Source of the DNA: Flavobacterium hercynium
GTDB taxonomy: Bacteria > Bacteroidota > Bacteroidia > Flavobacteriales > Flavobacteriaceae
Length of the DNA: 64,000 bases
Reading direction: 5' to 3'
NCBI RefSeq assembly: GCF_002217285.1
Contig: NZ_MUGW01000029.1
Coordinates: 62,001 to 126,000, forward strand
Of this stretch, positions 45,380 to 56,225 are shown piece by piece (position 1 is the stretch's first letter; every line of letters begins with the position of its first letter). A program made the position numbers and the translations under genes. The notes below the pieces were generated by a model. The model worked only from the letters and a program-made list of their open reading frames with translations. It did no database searches and had not been told where the DNA came from.

Positions 45380-46542
45380 ACAATAGAATTAATTTCTTTA
45401 TAAACATTTTCGATAGCATTTAAAGCATTATCTGTAGTGAATTTTTGTGCTTGTTGTACTGATCTTTTAATTCGCTCTTTCATTTGAAGTTCATCAAGGG
45501 AAATAAGCTTTTCTAAAATACTTGCCGAATCTTCTTTCCACTTTTGCAAGGGTAAAATATCAGCAGGTCTTTTATCAATATAAAAAGCTGCCGAGCCTCC
45601 TATTTCGTTCATTGGCGATCTGTTGGTGGTAATAACAGGACAGCCGGATGCCATTGCTTCGATTATGGGCCACCCAAAACCTTCGTCTAAAGAAGGAAAC
45701 AATAAACAAACCGCTCCGGAATAAGCCGTATTAATATACTCATCAGATAAATTATTGATAAAATGAATATCTGATTTGTAAGGTGATTTTTGGTATAAAT
45801 CAAGTAATTCAGCTGAAGGTACCGCGCCTATCAAAAGCAATGGAATCTTGCCGGAACTTGTACTGCGCCAAAAATCATATATTTCTATTACGCCTTTTCT
45901 GTTTTTATAATATTGGTTTCCGCCAATATGCATAATGTATCCTGCTGATAATTGCATCTTGACTTTTTTTCCTAATAAACTGCGTGATACAAAAGGAGAT
46001 AATGCATAAAATGGACGGCTCAATCCGTTGTAACACACTGTTGAACTTTCTATTTTACCCCGATGTAATGCGTGTAAATCTTCCTTTGTTTTTTTAGAAA
46101 TTGAAATAAAATATTTTCCTTTTGAAAAACCATTCCTAATATAATTTTGATACTGTTTACCTGAAAATGAGGTATGATTTTCCGGAATTGTTCCCAAAGC
46201 CGATTTTAAAGCTAAAAAATCATGACAATGCACAATGTGTTTTTTATGATGTACTAAGGGAACCCAAGGTCCTAAAGCCTGATCTGCAAATACGTAAAGA
46301 TTTTCTTTTGAAGATCTACGGAGTTTAAACCACACTTCTAAAGGAAACACAATATACTGATCGGCGTAGCCTAACCATTTTTTTAAAGATTTGATGTTAG
46401 AAAGTCTGTAAAATCTGGCTTTGGGCGTCCAGACTTCTACTTCATGATTTCTTTCTTTCATTCCGTTTAATAGCATATTAGCATAACGCGGCATACTTTG
46501 ATGCTCTAAAAATGGAGGATGTGTGAAAAGGACAATTTTCAT
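45376..46542 (-). CDS. Glycosyltransferase family 4
   Basis: 388 residues, GT-B fold. FTHPPFLEHQSMPRYANML forms the N-terminal loop, HCHDFLALKSALG the middle, and the donor domain has IMHIGGNQYYKNRKGVIEIY and FPSLDEGFGWPIIEAMASG with the EX7E motif. It resembles the mannosyltransferase-like branch with a DEGFGWPIIEA signature. It is directly adjacent to the polymerase gene (stop codon to next start without a gap) and overlaps the downstream GT4 gene by four bases. Confidence 0.9.
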   Translation of the reverse strand: MKIVLFTHPPFLEHQSMPRYANMLLNGMKERNHEVEVWTPKARFYRLSNIKSLKKWLGYADQYIVFPLEVWFKLRRSSKENLYVFADQALGPWVPLVHHKKHIVHCHDFLALKSALGTIPENHTSFSGKQYQNYIRNGFSKGKYFISISKKTKEDLHALHRGKIESSTVCYNGLSRPFYALSPFVSRSLLGKKVKMQLSAGYIMHIGGNQYYKNRKGVIEIYDFWRSTSSGKIPLLLIGAVPSAELLDLYQKSPYKSDIHFINNLSDEYINTAYSGAVCLLFPSLDEGFGWPIIEAMASGCPVITTNRSPMNEIGGSAAFYIDKRPADILPLQKWKEDSASILEKLISLDELQMKERIKRSVQQAQKFTTDNALNAIENVYKEINSIV

Positions 46543-47850
46543 TTAGGCAGTTTTTGGTTTAATATTTATACTTGCTGCTAATAAACCGGTGACTATTACA
46601 GAGCATCCCAAAATACTGGGTTGCGCCCATTGTCCCTGCGTAATCAAAAATAAAGCGGTACCGCACAATGTCATGGGCAGCAGTTTATACTTACCCGGCA
46701 ACTTAATTGATTTTAGAAGCAAATTGAATGCTAAGACCAATCTTAAAACAATAAGGCCTCCGCCAAAAATGAATCCCTGTTCTCCACTAAGCCGATTTAA
46801 TTCTCCTTCTGAAACTAAAAATTTTCTTTTTCCCACTAATAATTGTGATCCGGCATTCGTCCCCATACCTAAATTGCCAACAAACAAGGGTGCATGAAAT
46901 AAAGAAATTATGGGTTCTGTAAATCCAGACAATGCTCTGGCAAAAAAGGAATCTTTCACGCTTCCGCTCTGCCCATTGGCGGTTTCAACCCTGCTCATAA
47001 AAACTTCTGTACCTAAACTAAAAATGACTGTGGTTTTTTGCAAAAACACGAACAAACCACCAATTAGTACAAGAGTAAATGCCAATCTGATTATGGATTT
47101 AAAACTGGTAGAAGAACCCAAAAAAGTAAAAAAACCAACTAAAATTACACCACCAACCGAAGTTCTGCTAACGGTAAGCGGCAAAGCAATAAGTAAAGCT
47201 ATTGTACTTGCAATCAATAAAATCTTTGAACAGGCTTCTTTAGACAACCAGAAATAAAAGACGAATACAGAAAGGAAAATATAAAAAGCGGATAATCCTG
47301 TTGTAAAAGAAAAGGTACCAGAAGGGCGAAAATACCCCATTGAGCCAGAAAAACCAGCACTTCCTTCTCCACCAATACCTACATTAATAAACGAAGTCTG
47401 AGGGCTTATAAACTGGAAATAAACAATTACTGTTACCAAAATATTCACCATCAACATAACACGTCCTAATTTCAGTAAATCTTCTTTTTTTAAAACTTCT
47501 CCAATTATAAAAATTAACGGAAAATGAAGCAGCATAATTCTGGCGCCATATAAGCCTACAAAAAGATTACCATGTCCAAATGTTAGCGTAATGACCAATC
47601 CCAATAAGGTAAAGACCAATGCTAAAATGATATAAACATTTAAAAATTTCACATTCAAATAAAAAGCCCGAAGAATTATAAAAATAGCAACAGGATCACG
47701 TACTACCAGCAAAGGCGTGGCCAATCCAGGAAGAATCCATTTGCGTAAAGCGCCTTCAAAAATCCAAAGTAAAAAATACAGCCAGATCGCTGCTTTTATC
47801 GATTTATAATTAGGAGTACTTTCTTTTTGTGTTATTGCATTCATTACCAT
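46543..47850 (-). CDS. Wzy-like O-antigen/capsule polymerase
   Basis: 435 residues, about eleven membrane segments, with one long periplasmic loop (about 280-350, from SLGTEVFMSRVETA through GNLGMGTNAGSQLLVG). Low sequence conservation is normal for Wzy, so the call rests on topology, length and the position inside a Wzx/Wzy locus. It would join lipid-linked repeat units in the periplasm. The glycines and arginines around FSGSMGYFRPSGTFSFTTG resemble the O-antigen ligase/polymerase domain. Met1 and Met3 are both possible starts. Confidence 0.82.
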   Translation of the reverse strand: MVMNAITQKESTPNYKSIKAAIWLYFLLWIFEGALRKWILPGLATPLLVVRDPVAIFIILRAFYLNVKFLNVYIILALVFTLLGLVITLTFGHGNLFVGLYGARIMLLHFPLIFIIGEVLKKEDLLKLGRVMLMVNILVTVIVYFQFISPQTSFINVGIGGEGSAGFSGSMGYFRPSGTFSFTTGLSAFYIFLSVFVFYFWLSKEACSKILLIASTIALLIALPLTVSRTSVGGVILVGFFTFLGSSTSFKSIIRLAFTLVLIGGLFVFLQKTTVIFSLGTEVFMSRVETANGQSGSVKDSFFARALSGFTEPIISLFHAPLFVGNLGMGTNAGSQLLVGKRKFLVSEGELNRLSGEQGFIFGGGLIVLRLVLAFNLLLKSIKLPGKYKLLPMTLCGTALFLITQGQWAQPSILGCSVIVTGLLAASINIKPKTA

Positions 47851-47855
47851 TGCTT

Positions 47856-49100
47856 TTATAAAATCTTTAAGGAAGAAAGCGCATCAGCCATTTCTTGTCC
47901 GTAAACTGACCAGGGTCTTAGTCGCGCTTTATTTTGAGCTGCCAAACCTACTCGTTCTATGCTTTGTGGATTTTTAAGTATTTTGACGATACTATTTCTA
48001 ATGGCTTCTGCAGAACCGGCAGGAACAATCCAGCCATCTTCGTCATTTGTAATTAAATCCGGTCCGGCGGTACGTTCTGTAGTTATAACAGGAAGTCCTT
48101 GTGACATTGCTTCTGTAATTACCAAACCAAAACCTTCAAAAAGTGACGGAAAAATAAATACGTCGTTCTCCCGCATACAGGCTAACACTTCATCATGAGA
48201 AAGAGACGGAATCCATTTGTGCTTTGCCAGAGCTACATTCAATACATTGCAATTCGGAACCACTTTTCGGCCTACAACAGTGAGCTCGACTTCGTTTTGC
48301 ATTTCTTCAACCGCATCAAACAAATAGGAAAGTCCTTTTCGTTGTGATAAACCTCCTATAAATAGAATTTTGAGTTTTCGATTATCGAGTGGCTCGTACT
48401 TTTTCTTTTCGGTAACATCGGGAAATCCATAGGGAATAACCTTTATTTCCGGCAATTGACCTGAAAATTTTTCTAATGTTTTTTTGGTAAAAGTACTGGC
48501 GACAAAAACAACATCTGCCAACGCTATTTCCGCATCTTTTTTCTGCAATTTTTGAGGTGAATCGTTAAAACCCGTAAGTGTATTGGACCAATCGGGATTG
48601 GTATCAAATTCTTTTTGCAGTAACAAACGCGCACTTTTCCAGTAACCAATTGGTAAATCGTATATACAATAAAGTCCTATTTTTTTTGCCGCTTTAAAAG
48701 TAGATAATGCTCCGTCTTCATAAGCATAAACACCCAAAAGTCCTTGTTTTTTGGCTTTAATCAAATGAGTAGAAACCCAGTGATCATGCTTTTCATAAAC
48801 TCTGTCGATACAAAAAAATCCTTCTTCGTGTTGTATCAAAAATTTCAAATTAAGCTTTGCCGATAATAAGCGGCCTAATTCATAAAAAGACCTGGATTTT
48901 GTGTAAGGCTTCCATGCTGTATCTAAACTTCTTCTTTTTAGATCTTTTAGTTTGGGTATGCCGGCTAACTTATATAAGATTTGATTCGGAAATATTGCAA
49001 TGGAGGTTTTTACTTTAAAAAGAAGTTTATTTTTTAATAAACCTGTTACTAAATTTTTTGAATTTGCATTTAAAGTCGGATGAGAAAGTAATAACGTCAT
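47856..49100 (-). CDS. Glycosyltransferase family 4
   Basis: 414 residues, GT-B fold. The donor domain is clear: ILFIGGLSQRKGLSYLFDAV, KWIPSLSHDEVLACMRENDV and FPSLFEGFGLVITEAMSQGL with the EX7E motif, then GPDLITNDEDGWIVPAG. The N-terminal half (residues 1-190) is less typical and lacks the usual glycine-rich first loop. It overlaps the upstream glycosyltransferase gene by four bases and lies five bases before the polymerase gene. The donor is unknown. Confidence 0.9.
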   Translation of the reverse strand: MTLLLSHPTLNANSKNLVTGLLKNKLLFKVKTSIAIFPNQILYKLAGIPKLKDLKRRSLDTAWKPYTKSRSFYELGRLLSAKLNLKFLIQHEEGFFCIDRVYEKHDHWVSTHLIKAKKQGLLGVYAYEDGALSTFKAAKKIGLYCIYDLPIGYWKSARLLLQKEFDTNPDWSNTLTGFNDSPQKLQKKDAEIALADVVFVASTFTKKTLEKFSGQLPEIKVIPYGFPDVTEKKKYEPLDNRKLKILFIGGLSQRKGLSYLFDAVEEMQNEVELTVVGRKVVPNCNVLNVALAKHKWIPSLSHDEVLACMRENDVFIFPSLFEGFGLVITEAMSQGLPVITTERTAGPDLITNDEDGWIVPAGSAEAIRNSIVKILKNPQSIERVGLAAQNKARLRPWSVYGQEMADALSSLKIL

Positions 49101-50176
49101 ACTAATGAAATTGAATTGATAAACTGCGATTCGATATTGTATAAAACTGCTGATTCAGGTTTAATGGGAATTATGCTTAGATTATCTTTTTCATATTTAA
49201 TTATTTGCGGTATAACATATTGCCCTTTTGTTGGGGTCCATTCGCGGGAAACACAAATAATATTTATTTCATGTTCTTTGTAAGCTGCATAAACACCGCT
49301 TTTTTCGGTTTGATAATAAGGTGTTGTTGATATTCCAAAATCACTGTTTTTGAGTACTTGCGATATTGTGTTTTCAGGCTGTTTTCCCAATACTTCATAT
49401 TGTATGTTATAATATTCAAGTATTGCCATATAATTGGAGAGTTCCGGACCATTTTTTCCAATGAATACAAACTTTATTGGCTTATAGAACTTTTCTGAAT
49501 TTCGTACGAGATCATACGCAAAATCTTCAAAAGGTGCACCATTGTGAATCGTACCAAATAAAACAAACTGAGAAAACTCATTGGCTTGTTTTTTTAACGC
49601 CGTCAAGGGTATATTACCGCAAATAGGCAAAACTTCTGCACTAATATTATGAGATTTCAAAAAGACCTGATACAACTTATTTTGTGTGTTAACAGCTGGT
49701 CTTTTTGTATTGTGAATTATTCTTTTGGCTATCAATTGCTGTAACTTTCCAATTATTTTATGGATTACAGAAGATTCAATGTCTATGCCTAACCACAATT
49801 CATGAAACATAATATGCCACTTATGATTTCCTCTTATTTTTTTTAATAATGAAGGCAGCCAAAAAGGCAATCCTTTAGGATTAAAACTATAAGGAACATA
49901 TTGCAGCGAAATCCAATCGGGCTGAAAATCTTTTAAAACAGATTGTAACCAGATTAATCGTTGTTCATCCGGAGTTTCTACCGGTATTCGATGTACCGTT
50001 ACGGCTGTATCTTCTACTATTTGATTTTCGCTGGTAAAAAAAATGATCTGATCGCATAAGGATACAATTTGAGCTTGATGACCAGATCTTATAAGCTTAC
50101 CACACAAGCGACGTGTATAATCACCAACGCCATCATTGCTAATCTCGGCAGAGCCGCAAATGAAAAGTATATCCAT
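49097..50176 (-). CDS. Divergent GT-B glycosyltransferase
   Basis: 359 residues. The N-terminus (ILFICGSAEISNDGVGDYTR) and HRIPVETPDEQRLIWLQ plus ISLQYVPYSFNPKGLPFW resemble the acceptor half of GT4 enzymes. The C-terminal half has VFIGKNGPELSNYM and SDFGISTTPYYQTEKSGVYA in place of the usual EGFG...EA motif, so the donor site is unusual. It may be a distant GT4 member or a separate GT-B family. It is coupled by a four-base overlap to the next GT4 gene, which supports a role in repeat-unit assembly. Confidence 0.75.
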   Translation of the reverse strand: MDILFICGSAEISNDGVGDYTRRLCGKLIRSGHQAQIVSLCDQIIFFTSENQIVEDTAVTVHRIPVETPDEQRLIWLQSVLKDFQPDWISLQYVPYSFNPKGLPFWLPSLLKKIRGNHKWHIMFHELWLGIDIESSVIHKIIGKLQQLIAKRIIHNTKRPAVNTQNKLYQVFLKSHNISAEVLPICGNIPLTALKKQANEFSQFVLFGTIHNGAPFEDFAYDLVRNSEKFYKPIKFVFIGKNGPELSNYMAILEYYNIQYEVLGKQPENTISQVLKNSDFGISTTPYYQTEKSGVYAAYKEHEINIICVSREWTPTKGQYVIPQIIKYEKDNLSIIPIKPESAVLYNIESQFINSISLV

Positions 50177-50291
50177 ATTTTTAATTTAGTTATTGATTGT
50201 ATAAATAAATCGGGCATTGATGTAGTAATCTTAGGGGAGGGTAATCGCAATATTCATGATTTGATTGCCAAAAAATATCCTGATTACTTTT

Positions 50292-51140
50292 TTAATTTTG
50301 TCTTAAGATATTTTTTTTCAGATATTTTGAAATACGGTACGTTTTGTTGAAACCTTTGCCAATAAAATTGACCACCGGAAATATTTTAGGATACTGATTT
50401 CGAATTAAATGCATAAACTTTTCAATTCCTTTTTTACCTCTCCAGCTTCCGTTTATTAAATGAATGGCGTAGGATTCTTTATTTAAATAAATTGAATTTC
50501 CAACCAATATATGCGAAGAAAGAATTAGCATATTTTCGCTCAGAATCTGTTCTTTATCCTGATAAGTATAGCCGTATTTTTCGGCAATTGGAGTTATAAC
50601 ATATCCTATTATAACCTTTTTGAGATCCATCGTTTTATCAGCTCCAAATAATTCTAAATTATTGTACTGTTCTAAACATTCTTTTATATACGGATGGTTG
50701 GGTACAGCGGCAAATATGGCTCCCTGCACCGCAAAACCCGCTATTGGCGCCCCCGCTATTTTGGGCAAAAAGGAAGCATTTAACTGTTGCATTCCTCCGG
50801 CTTCTTCAAACAATCCGGGATGTATTTCATGAGCGCTAAAAAAATCATAAGCAAACCACGATTCTTTAAAAGGTCTCAGAATCTTAACATCTGAATCTAA
50901 GTACAGTCCTCCTTCTGTGTATATGGCATATAATCGAATGTAATCTGCAGCGAAAGCCCATTTTTTGGCCGCAATGGCCTCTTTTACAAAAGGAACGGAA
51001 TCAAAATCAAAACTATCCTTGTTCCATATTCGAATCTTGAATTCGGGCAGATAAATTTTCCAGGTAGCCATACACTCTTTTATAAATGGAGTGTATTCTT
51101 CTCCACTAAACCAACAAATGTGTATTGTCTTTGGAATCAT
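50292..51140 (-). CDS. GT32-like glycosyltransferase (DXD motif)
   Basis: 282 residues. The opening MIPKTIHICWFSG and the region WAFAADYIRLYAIYTEGGLY with the metal-binding D82-S-D84 identify the DXD sugar-binding domain of GT32 (OCH1/capsular polysaccharide synthesis type). These enzymes transfer hexoses such as mannose or galactose from nucleotide sugars (family knowledge). The C-terminal part has the basic helix FNKTYRISKYLKKNI. It follows the flippase gene by 34 bases and is 115 bases from the next gene downstream. Confidence 0.9.
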   Translation of the reverse strand: MIPKTIHICWFSGEEYTPFIKECMATWKIYLPEFKIRIWNKDSFDFDSVPFVKEAIAAKKWAFAADYIRLYAIYTEGGLYLDSDVKILRPFKESWFAYDFFSAHEIHPGLFEEAGGMQQLNASFLPKIAGAPIAGFAVQGAIFAAVPNHPYIKECLEQYNNLELFGADKTMDLKKVIIGYVITPIAEKYGYTYQDKEQILSENMLILSSHILVGNSIYLNKESYAIHLINGSWRGKKGIEKFMHLIRNQYPKIFPVVNFIGKGFNKTYRISKYLKKNILRQN

Positions 51141-51174
51141 AATTTTTATTTTATTCGTTTAAAAAAGCTATTTT

Positions 51175-52494
51175 TCATAAAAACTTTGACTGTTGATGTT
51201 CTCCCTTTTTTAAAAGGACAATATTGTAGGTAAAAAACAAAACTGTTTGTACTAATGAAACTATTGCTAAAGCTATATTGAGGAACAAAACACCTTTTAA
51301 ACTGCTTAAATCTAATAGTGAAGAAAAAACGATGATTGATACAAAATTCAGTAAGATTGCCAATACAGGGGACATTGCCCAGCCTCTTGCACTATATAGG
51401 TTAAAAACTACTCCGCCCAGCAATACAATGCAATTGCTAATAATACTTAGTAACAATTCAAAATGTAAATCTTTATAAGAATCTCCCAGTAACCATAGAA
51501 TTGGAGTAGGAAATAAATACACTGTTAGAACAATACCGACTGTCAGTACTAGCAAAAGCCCCATAATTTGCAGGAAACGATTAAAAAGCAAGTATTTATT
51601 TGGTTCTAACTTTGCAAAACGCGGAATAATTAAGGTTGCAATTAGCACATTAAAAATAGATAACATCACGCTAACTCTGCTTAAAGCACCTAATTGCGCC
51701 AGAGAACTTGTATTGCCAAAAATAGAGACCAGCCAAATCGTAATTTGACCCGAAAAACAATAATAAATAGAGGTTGGCAAAATACGTTTTACTAAACTCA
51801 ACATTTCTTTTCGGGCTTCTTTATCGGGTTCTTGTTCCTTTTCTGCCATAGTATGAACTATTTTTCGCAAACCAATATTTCCCCAAATGCGCGGGATTCC
51901 TGCGGCCAGCACGGCTACAAAAGCCCAGGGAAAAACAAACATGCTGATACCTGAAAGAAACAACCGCACCACTCCTACTTCTATCTGATTGCGCTGTAAG
52001 GGTACAATGGTCTGGTTTAGTTTTGGAATAATTTCTAATAAGGAATCAGACAAGGTTGCATAAAAGGCAGGAATCAGTGCTATTGCAATGAGCAGCGCCA
52101 TCATCCAGCTGGCATTATTGTGAAGCAAAAGATAAAACAAAATAGGTACTGATACAAAGAGACTTGCCATTGCAAATTTTCTTCTTAAATCTAAACCAGT
52201 GGCTAAAACAACTCCCATTTCTTTTTTACTGCGCCACACTTTTCCTCCCTGCGCCATTACTCCCGGAACGATTCCACCGTCAGCAAGTACTGCCATCATT
52301 CCCAACATGGTGTTCGCTAAAGTATAATAAGCATATTCCTGAACAGTCAGCAAACGGATTATTAAAATACCCGAAGCAAATCCTAAAGCCTGTATTATAA
52401 TTTGAGTGCTTCCGGTAATCGAGAGTAGTTTCCCCCAGCTAATGACGGTATTATATTTAGAATGTTGTCTGAATTTGATCAAGATGTTTTTCAA
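51175..52494 (-). CDS. Wzx-like polysaccharide flippase
   Basis: 439 residues with about twelve membrane segments. It opens with the MATE-like pattern ISWGKLLSITGSTQIIIQAL and IIRLLTVQEYAYYTLANTM, where RxLxxxEYAxY is typical of O-antigen/teichoic acid export proteins. It flips the undecaprenyl-linked repeat unit to the periplasmic side. It has a basic cytoplasmic loop (KEQEPDKEARKEMLSLVKR, about 215-233). The place between the nucleotide-sugar enzymes and the glycosyltransferases is standard for a Wzx/Wzy locus. Confidence 0.9.
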   Translation of the reverse strand: MKNILIKFRQHSKYNTVISWGKLLSITGSTQIIIQALGFASGILIIRLLTVQEYAYYTLANTMLGMMAVLADGGIVPGVMAQGGKVWRSKKEMGVVLATGLDLRRKFAMASLFVSVPILFYLLLHNNASWMMALLIAIALIPAFYATLSDSLLEIIPKLNQTIVPLQRNQIEVGVVRLFLSGISMFVFPWAFVAVLAAGIPRIWGNIGLRKIVHTMAEKEQEPDKEARKEMLSLVKRILPTSIYYCFSGQITIWLVSIFGNTSSLAQLGALSRVSVMLSIFNVLIATLIIPRFAKLEPNKYLLFNRFLQIMGLLLVLTVGIVLTVYLFPTPILWLLGDSYKDLHFELLLSIISNCIVLLGGVVFNLYSARGWAMSPVLAILLNFVSIIVFSSLLDLSSLKGVLFLNIALAIVSLVQTVLFFTYNIVLLKKGEHQQSKFL

Positions 52495-52544
52495 GGAATG
52501 GAAATAAAATAGTTTAACAATCGTTTTTTATGTAATGGATAAGT

Positions 52545-53957
52545 TTACCCTTTTCCAATTCCCTTAATCTGAAAACCAATTGTCGTTAATTTTTTCACAT
52601 CCAGAATATTACGTCCGTCAAATACAAAAGCAGGTTTGTACATGTTGCTGTAAATGCTTTCCCAGTCATACGTTTTAAACTCATCCCATTCTGTCAATAC
52701 CGCTACGGCATGAGTAAGATCTAAAGCTTCGATTGCAGTTTGGTAAACAAAAATCTGTTGTAATTTTTGTTCAATTTTTTGATCTGTAACACCTTTTAAC
52801 TCCCATAAATAGCGCATATCTGCTTTAATTTTTGTTTCAGAAACTTTTGGGTCGTATACATGAATTTCTGCTCCATCTTCTATTAAATGTTCTGCGACAT
52901 AAATGGCAGCCGACTCACGCGTATCATTGGTGTTTTTTTTGAAAGCCCAGCCTAAAAAAGTGATCTTTTTTCCGCTTACCGTATTAAAAAGCGAGGTTAT
53001 AATTTTTTTTGCAAAACGATACTTTTGGTAATCATTCAGAATAATAATCTGCTCCCAGTAATTCGCCACTTCCGGCAGATTAAAGTAACGGCACAAATAC
53101 ACCAGGTTTAAAATATCTTTCTGAAAACAAGAACCTCCAAAACCTACCGAAGCTTTAAGGAATTTAGAACCAATTCTACTATCCGTTCCTATTGCGTTGG
53201 CAACCTCATCAACATCGGCTTCTGTGACTTCGCATAAAGCAGATAAGGCATTAATTGAAGAAATTCGTTGTGCTAAGAATGCATTGGCAGTTAATTTTGA
53301 TAATTCTGATGACCAGACATTCGTAGTTAAAATTTGTTCCGGTGACAACCAATGTGCATAAATATCGACGAGAGACTGAATAGCTCTTTGACCACTTTCT
53401 GTCTGTTTTCCTCCAATTAAAACCCTATCCGCATAAAATAAATCATTGATTGCGGTTCCTTCTGCCAAAAACTCGGGATTAGAAAGTACTTCAAATTTTA
53501 CACCGTTGCCGGTATGATCTAAAATGGTCTGCAGCGTTTCAGCTGTTCGCACCGGCAACGTTGATTTTTCGACTATAATTTTATCGTTTTTTGCAATTCT
53601 CGCTATTTGTCTGGCGCATAACTCGACAAATTTTAGATCCGCCGCCATTCCTTTACCTTCACCATAGGTTTTGGTTGGCGTGTTTACCGATATAAAAATC
53701 ATATCTGCAGCTTCGATTGCCAATTCTACTTCTGTTGAAAAAAACAAATTTCGACCTCTTGCTTCCCGAACTACATCGGCAAGTCCGGGTTCATAAATAG
53801 GCAGTTTATCCAGATCTTCGTCATTCCATGCTAAAATTCGCTCTTTATTTAAATCTACCACAGTCACTTTAATTTCAGGACATTTTAATGCAATAACAGA
53901 CATGGTTGGCCCGCCCACATAGCCGGCACCAAGACAACAGATATTTTTTATTTTCAT
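52545..53957 (-). CDS. ugd: UDP-glucose 6-dehydrogenase
   Basis: 470 residues. NAD motif [12 protein letters not shown] (8-19), [29 protein letters not shown] and catalytic Cys277 in [14 protein letters not shown]; the C-terminal domain has [16 protein letters not shown]. It oxidises UDP-glucose twice to UDP-glucuronate, the substrate of the UXS encoded at 40864-41808. The length is in the range of the animal-type enzymes (about 460-490) rather than the short bacterial form. It lies 50 bases upstream of the flippase gene. Confidence 0.95.
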   Translation of the reverse strand: MKIKNICCLGAGYVGGPTMSVIALKCPEIKVTVVDLNKERILAWNDEDLDKLPIYEPGLADVVREARGRNLFFSTEVELAIEAADMIFISVNTPTKTYGEGKGMAADLKFVELCARQIARIAKNDKIIVEKSTLPVRTAETLQTILDHTGNGVKFEVLSNPEFLAEGTAINDLFYADRVLIGGKQTESGQRAIQSLVDIYAHWLSPEQILTTNVWSSELSKLTANAFLAQRISSINALSALCEVTEADVDEVANAIGTDSRIGSKFLKASVGFGGSCFQKDILNLVYLCRYFNLPEVANYWEQIIILNDYQKYRFAKKIITSLFNTVSGKKITFLGWAFKKNTNDTRESAAIYVAEHLIEDGAEIHVYDPKVSETKIKADMRYLWELKGVTDQKIEQKLQQIFVYQTAIEALDLTHAVAVLTEWDEFKTYDWESIYSNMYKPAFVFDGRNILDVKKLTTIGFQIKGIGKG

Positions 53958-54008
53958 TTAAAATTATTTTTAATGCAAAAAAATGGGTTCACTACTTCGC
54001 TTCGCGGG

Positions 54009-55133
54009 TTATTCAAAATAATTCAGAACAGTATAACCGGACTCTTTAAGATGCTGCTCTTTTCTCATGACTATTAAATCAGATTGCATCATTTCTTTTA
54101 CCAAGGCGGGCAAATCATATTGACACTCCCATCCCAGCTTAGTTCGGGCTTTTGTAGCATCACCAATTAATAAATCTACTTCTGTAGGTCTAAAATATTG
54201 CGGATCTACAGCCAGCACTTCTTTACCAATTTCAAGCTGATAATCAGGATTGCTGCAATATTTTACAAAGCCTTTTTCGGCAACGCCTATACCTTTAAAT
54301 TCTACTTCAATACCTACTTCGGCAAAACTCATGCGCACAAATTCACGAACGGGAGTTGTAACTCCGGTAGCAATGACCCAGTCTTCAGCTTCTTCCGCCT
54401 GTAAAATCATCCACATCATTCGTACATAATCTTTGGCGTGTCCCCAATCGCGTTTAGCATCCAGATTTCCTAAGTATAATTTGTCCTGTAGTCCCAAAGC
54501 TATTCTCGAAGCGGCTCTGGTAATTTTGCGGGTTACAAAAGTTTCTCCCCGAATGGGTGATTCATGGTTAAACAAGATACCGTTGCAGGCATACATTCCA
54601 TACGCTTCTCTATAGTTTACGGTAATCCAGTACGCATACATTTTGGCCACTGCATAAGGCGAACGCGGATAAAATGGTGTTGTTTCGGTTTGAGGAACTT
54701 GCTGTACTTTGCCATAAAGCTCTGAGGTCGATGCCTGATAAATTCGGGTCTTTTTTTCTAATCCCAGCAAACGAACTGCATCCAAAAGTCTCAAAGTTCC
54801 TAATCCATCTGCATTTCCTGTATACTCAGGAGTTTCAAACGAAACAGCTACGTGACTCATAGCAGCCAGATTATAAATTTCATCAGGCTGAATTTCCTGA
54901 ATCAATCGGGTCAGATTTGTACTGTCCGTCATATCACCATAATGCAAAATGAAATTTCTGTTTTTTACATAAGGATCCTGGTATAAATGATCTATTCGAT
55001 CTGTATTGAATAAAGAAGTACGTCTTTTTAATCCGTGTACTATATAGCCTTTTTCAAGTAAAAATTCGCTTAAGTAGGCGCCGTCTTGTCCTGTAACACC
55101 CGTAATAAAAGCAGTTTTTTGTATTGGATTCAT
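54009..55133 (-). CDS. gmd: GDP-mannose 4,6-dehydratase
   Basis: 374 residues from Met at 55133. [19 protein letters not shown] is the family N-terminus; further motifs are [26 protein letters not shown], the catalytic region [16 protein letters not shown] and [10 protein letters not shown] (YxxxK). It makes GDP-4-keto-6-deoxymannose, the precursor of GDP-fucose. A longer frame starts at 55169 (12 extra residues, [12 protein letters not shown]), but the family normally starts just before the NAD motif, so I prefer 55133. It is paired with fcl directly upstream. Confidence 0.95.
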   Translation of the reverse strand: MNPIQKTAFITGVTGQDGAYLSEFLLEKGYIVHGLKRRTSLFNTDRIDHLYQDPYVKNRNFILHYGDMTDSTNLTRLIQEIQPDEIYNLAAMSHVAVSFETPEYTGNADGLGTLRLLDAVRLLGLEKKTRIYQASTSELYGKVQQVPQTETTPFYPRSPYAVAKMYAYWITVNYREAYGMYACNGILFNHESPIRGETFVTRKITRAASRIALGLQDKLYLGNLDAKRDWGHAKDYVRMMWMILQAEEAEDWVIATGVTTPVREFVRMSFAEVGIEVEFKGIGVAEKGFVKYCSNPDYQLEIGKEVLAVDPQYFRPTEVDLLIGDATKARTKLGWECQYDLPALVKEMMQSDLIVMRKEQHLKESGYTVLNYFE

Positions 55134-55237
55134 AATGTTCGTATAAGGCACAAAGGCATTGTGTTGCAAAGTCGCAAGGTTTATAAATTTGTAACGATAA
55201 GTTTTTAAAGGAAGGTTAGATAGTGGTAAATGAAGTG

Positions 55238-56194
55238 TTATTGATAAACCTTTTCTTTTAGATTTTCAATATTCTCTAAAAACCAATTGTAGGTTTTTTG
55301 GATTCCCTTTTCTAGATCAATTTGGTGCCTCCATCCAATGTTGTGCATTTTGGCAACATCTAGTAATTTTCGTGGTGTTCCGTCCGGTTTGCTGTCGTCC
55401 CAAATAATCTGTCCGGTATGTCCAACAATTTTTTGAATGGTAACGGCCAGCTCTTTTACGCTTAAATCTTCTCCGGTACCCACATTATACAAATGCCCCG
55501 GAAGCTGATTTTCTAAAGCAAAAACTACTGCTTCTGCCATATCATCTACAAATAGAAATTCACGCATGGGTTTACCTGTTCCCCAAAGTATAACGGATGC
55601 ATTGTTATTTTCTTTGGCTTCATGAAATTTACGAATCATAGCCGGCAAAACATGAGAACTGCTTAAGTCAAAATTATCATGAGTACCATACAAATTGGTA
55701 GGCATCAAACTCACAAAATCTTTTTTGTATTGCTTGCGTATCGCCTGACATAATTTTACTCCTGTAATTTTAGCCAGAGCATACCACTCATTTGTACTTT
55801 CTAAGGAAGCTGTTAGTAAATATTCTTCTTTTAGAGGCTGTAACGCTAATTTTGGGTAAATACACGAGCTACCTAAAAAGATAAACTTTTTCACTCCTAA
55901 CTTATGCGCTTCGCTAATCAAGTTGTTTTGAATCTGCATATTCTCCATCAAAAACTGATAAGGAAAATCATTATTAGCCAAAATCCCGCCCACTTTTGCA
56001 GCAGCATCTATAATAATATCGGGTTTTACTTTTCGAAGAAAATCATGTACTTCCTCTTGTTCTCTTAAATCCAGTTCGTTGCTTGAAGCTCCTATGAGAT
56101 TATGGTAACCTTTCGCATATAAGGTTCTCCAAATGGCACTTCCGACCATTCCTTTGTGTCCGGCAATATATATTGCAGCATTTTTATCGATCAT
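55238..56194 (-). CDS. fcl: GDP-L-fucose synthase
   Basis: 318 residues from Met at 56194 ([18 protein letters not shown]). NADP motif [12 protein letters not shown], active site LGSSCIYPK and [12 protein letters not shown] (YxxxK), then [13 protein letters not shown], all typical of epimerase-reductase GDP-fucose synthases. It makes GDP-L-fucose from the product of Gmd. The reading frame stays open to 56245 and would add MLLPYYNRFLIFLKTPA and overlap manC by 20 bases; homologues do not have this part, so I choose the inner start, 31 bases after the manC stop. Confidence 0.94.
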   Translation of the reverse strand: MIDKNAAIYIAGHKGMVGSAIWRTLYAKGYHNLIGASSNELDLREQEEVHDFLRKVKPDIIIDAAAKVGGILANNDFPYQFLMENMQIQNNLISEAHKLGVKKFIFLGSSCIYPKLALQPLKEEYLLTASLESTNEWYALAKITGVKLCQAIRKQYKKDFVSLMPTNLYGTHDNFDLSSSHVLPAMIRKFHEAKENNNASVILWGTGKPMREFLFVDDMAEAVVFALENQLPGHLYNVGTGEDLSVKELAVTIQKIVGHTGQIIWDDSKPDGTPRKLLDVAKMHNIGWRHQIDLEKGIQKTYNWFLENIENLKEKVYQ

Positions 56195-56225
56195 GGCTGG
56201 AGTTTTTAAAAAAATTAAAAATCTA

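Noticed and set aside
46589..47257. Plus-strand frames of 102 and 115 residues
   Set aside because: They are antisense to the Wzy-like membrane protein; Pro/Thr/Lys-rich translation is the usual shadow of a membrane protein gene.
55134..55169. Upstream start for gmd (12 extra residues)
   Set aside because: Family members begin just before the NAD motif; the inner ATG at 55133 gives the normal N-terminus.
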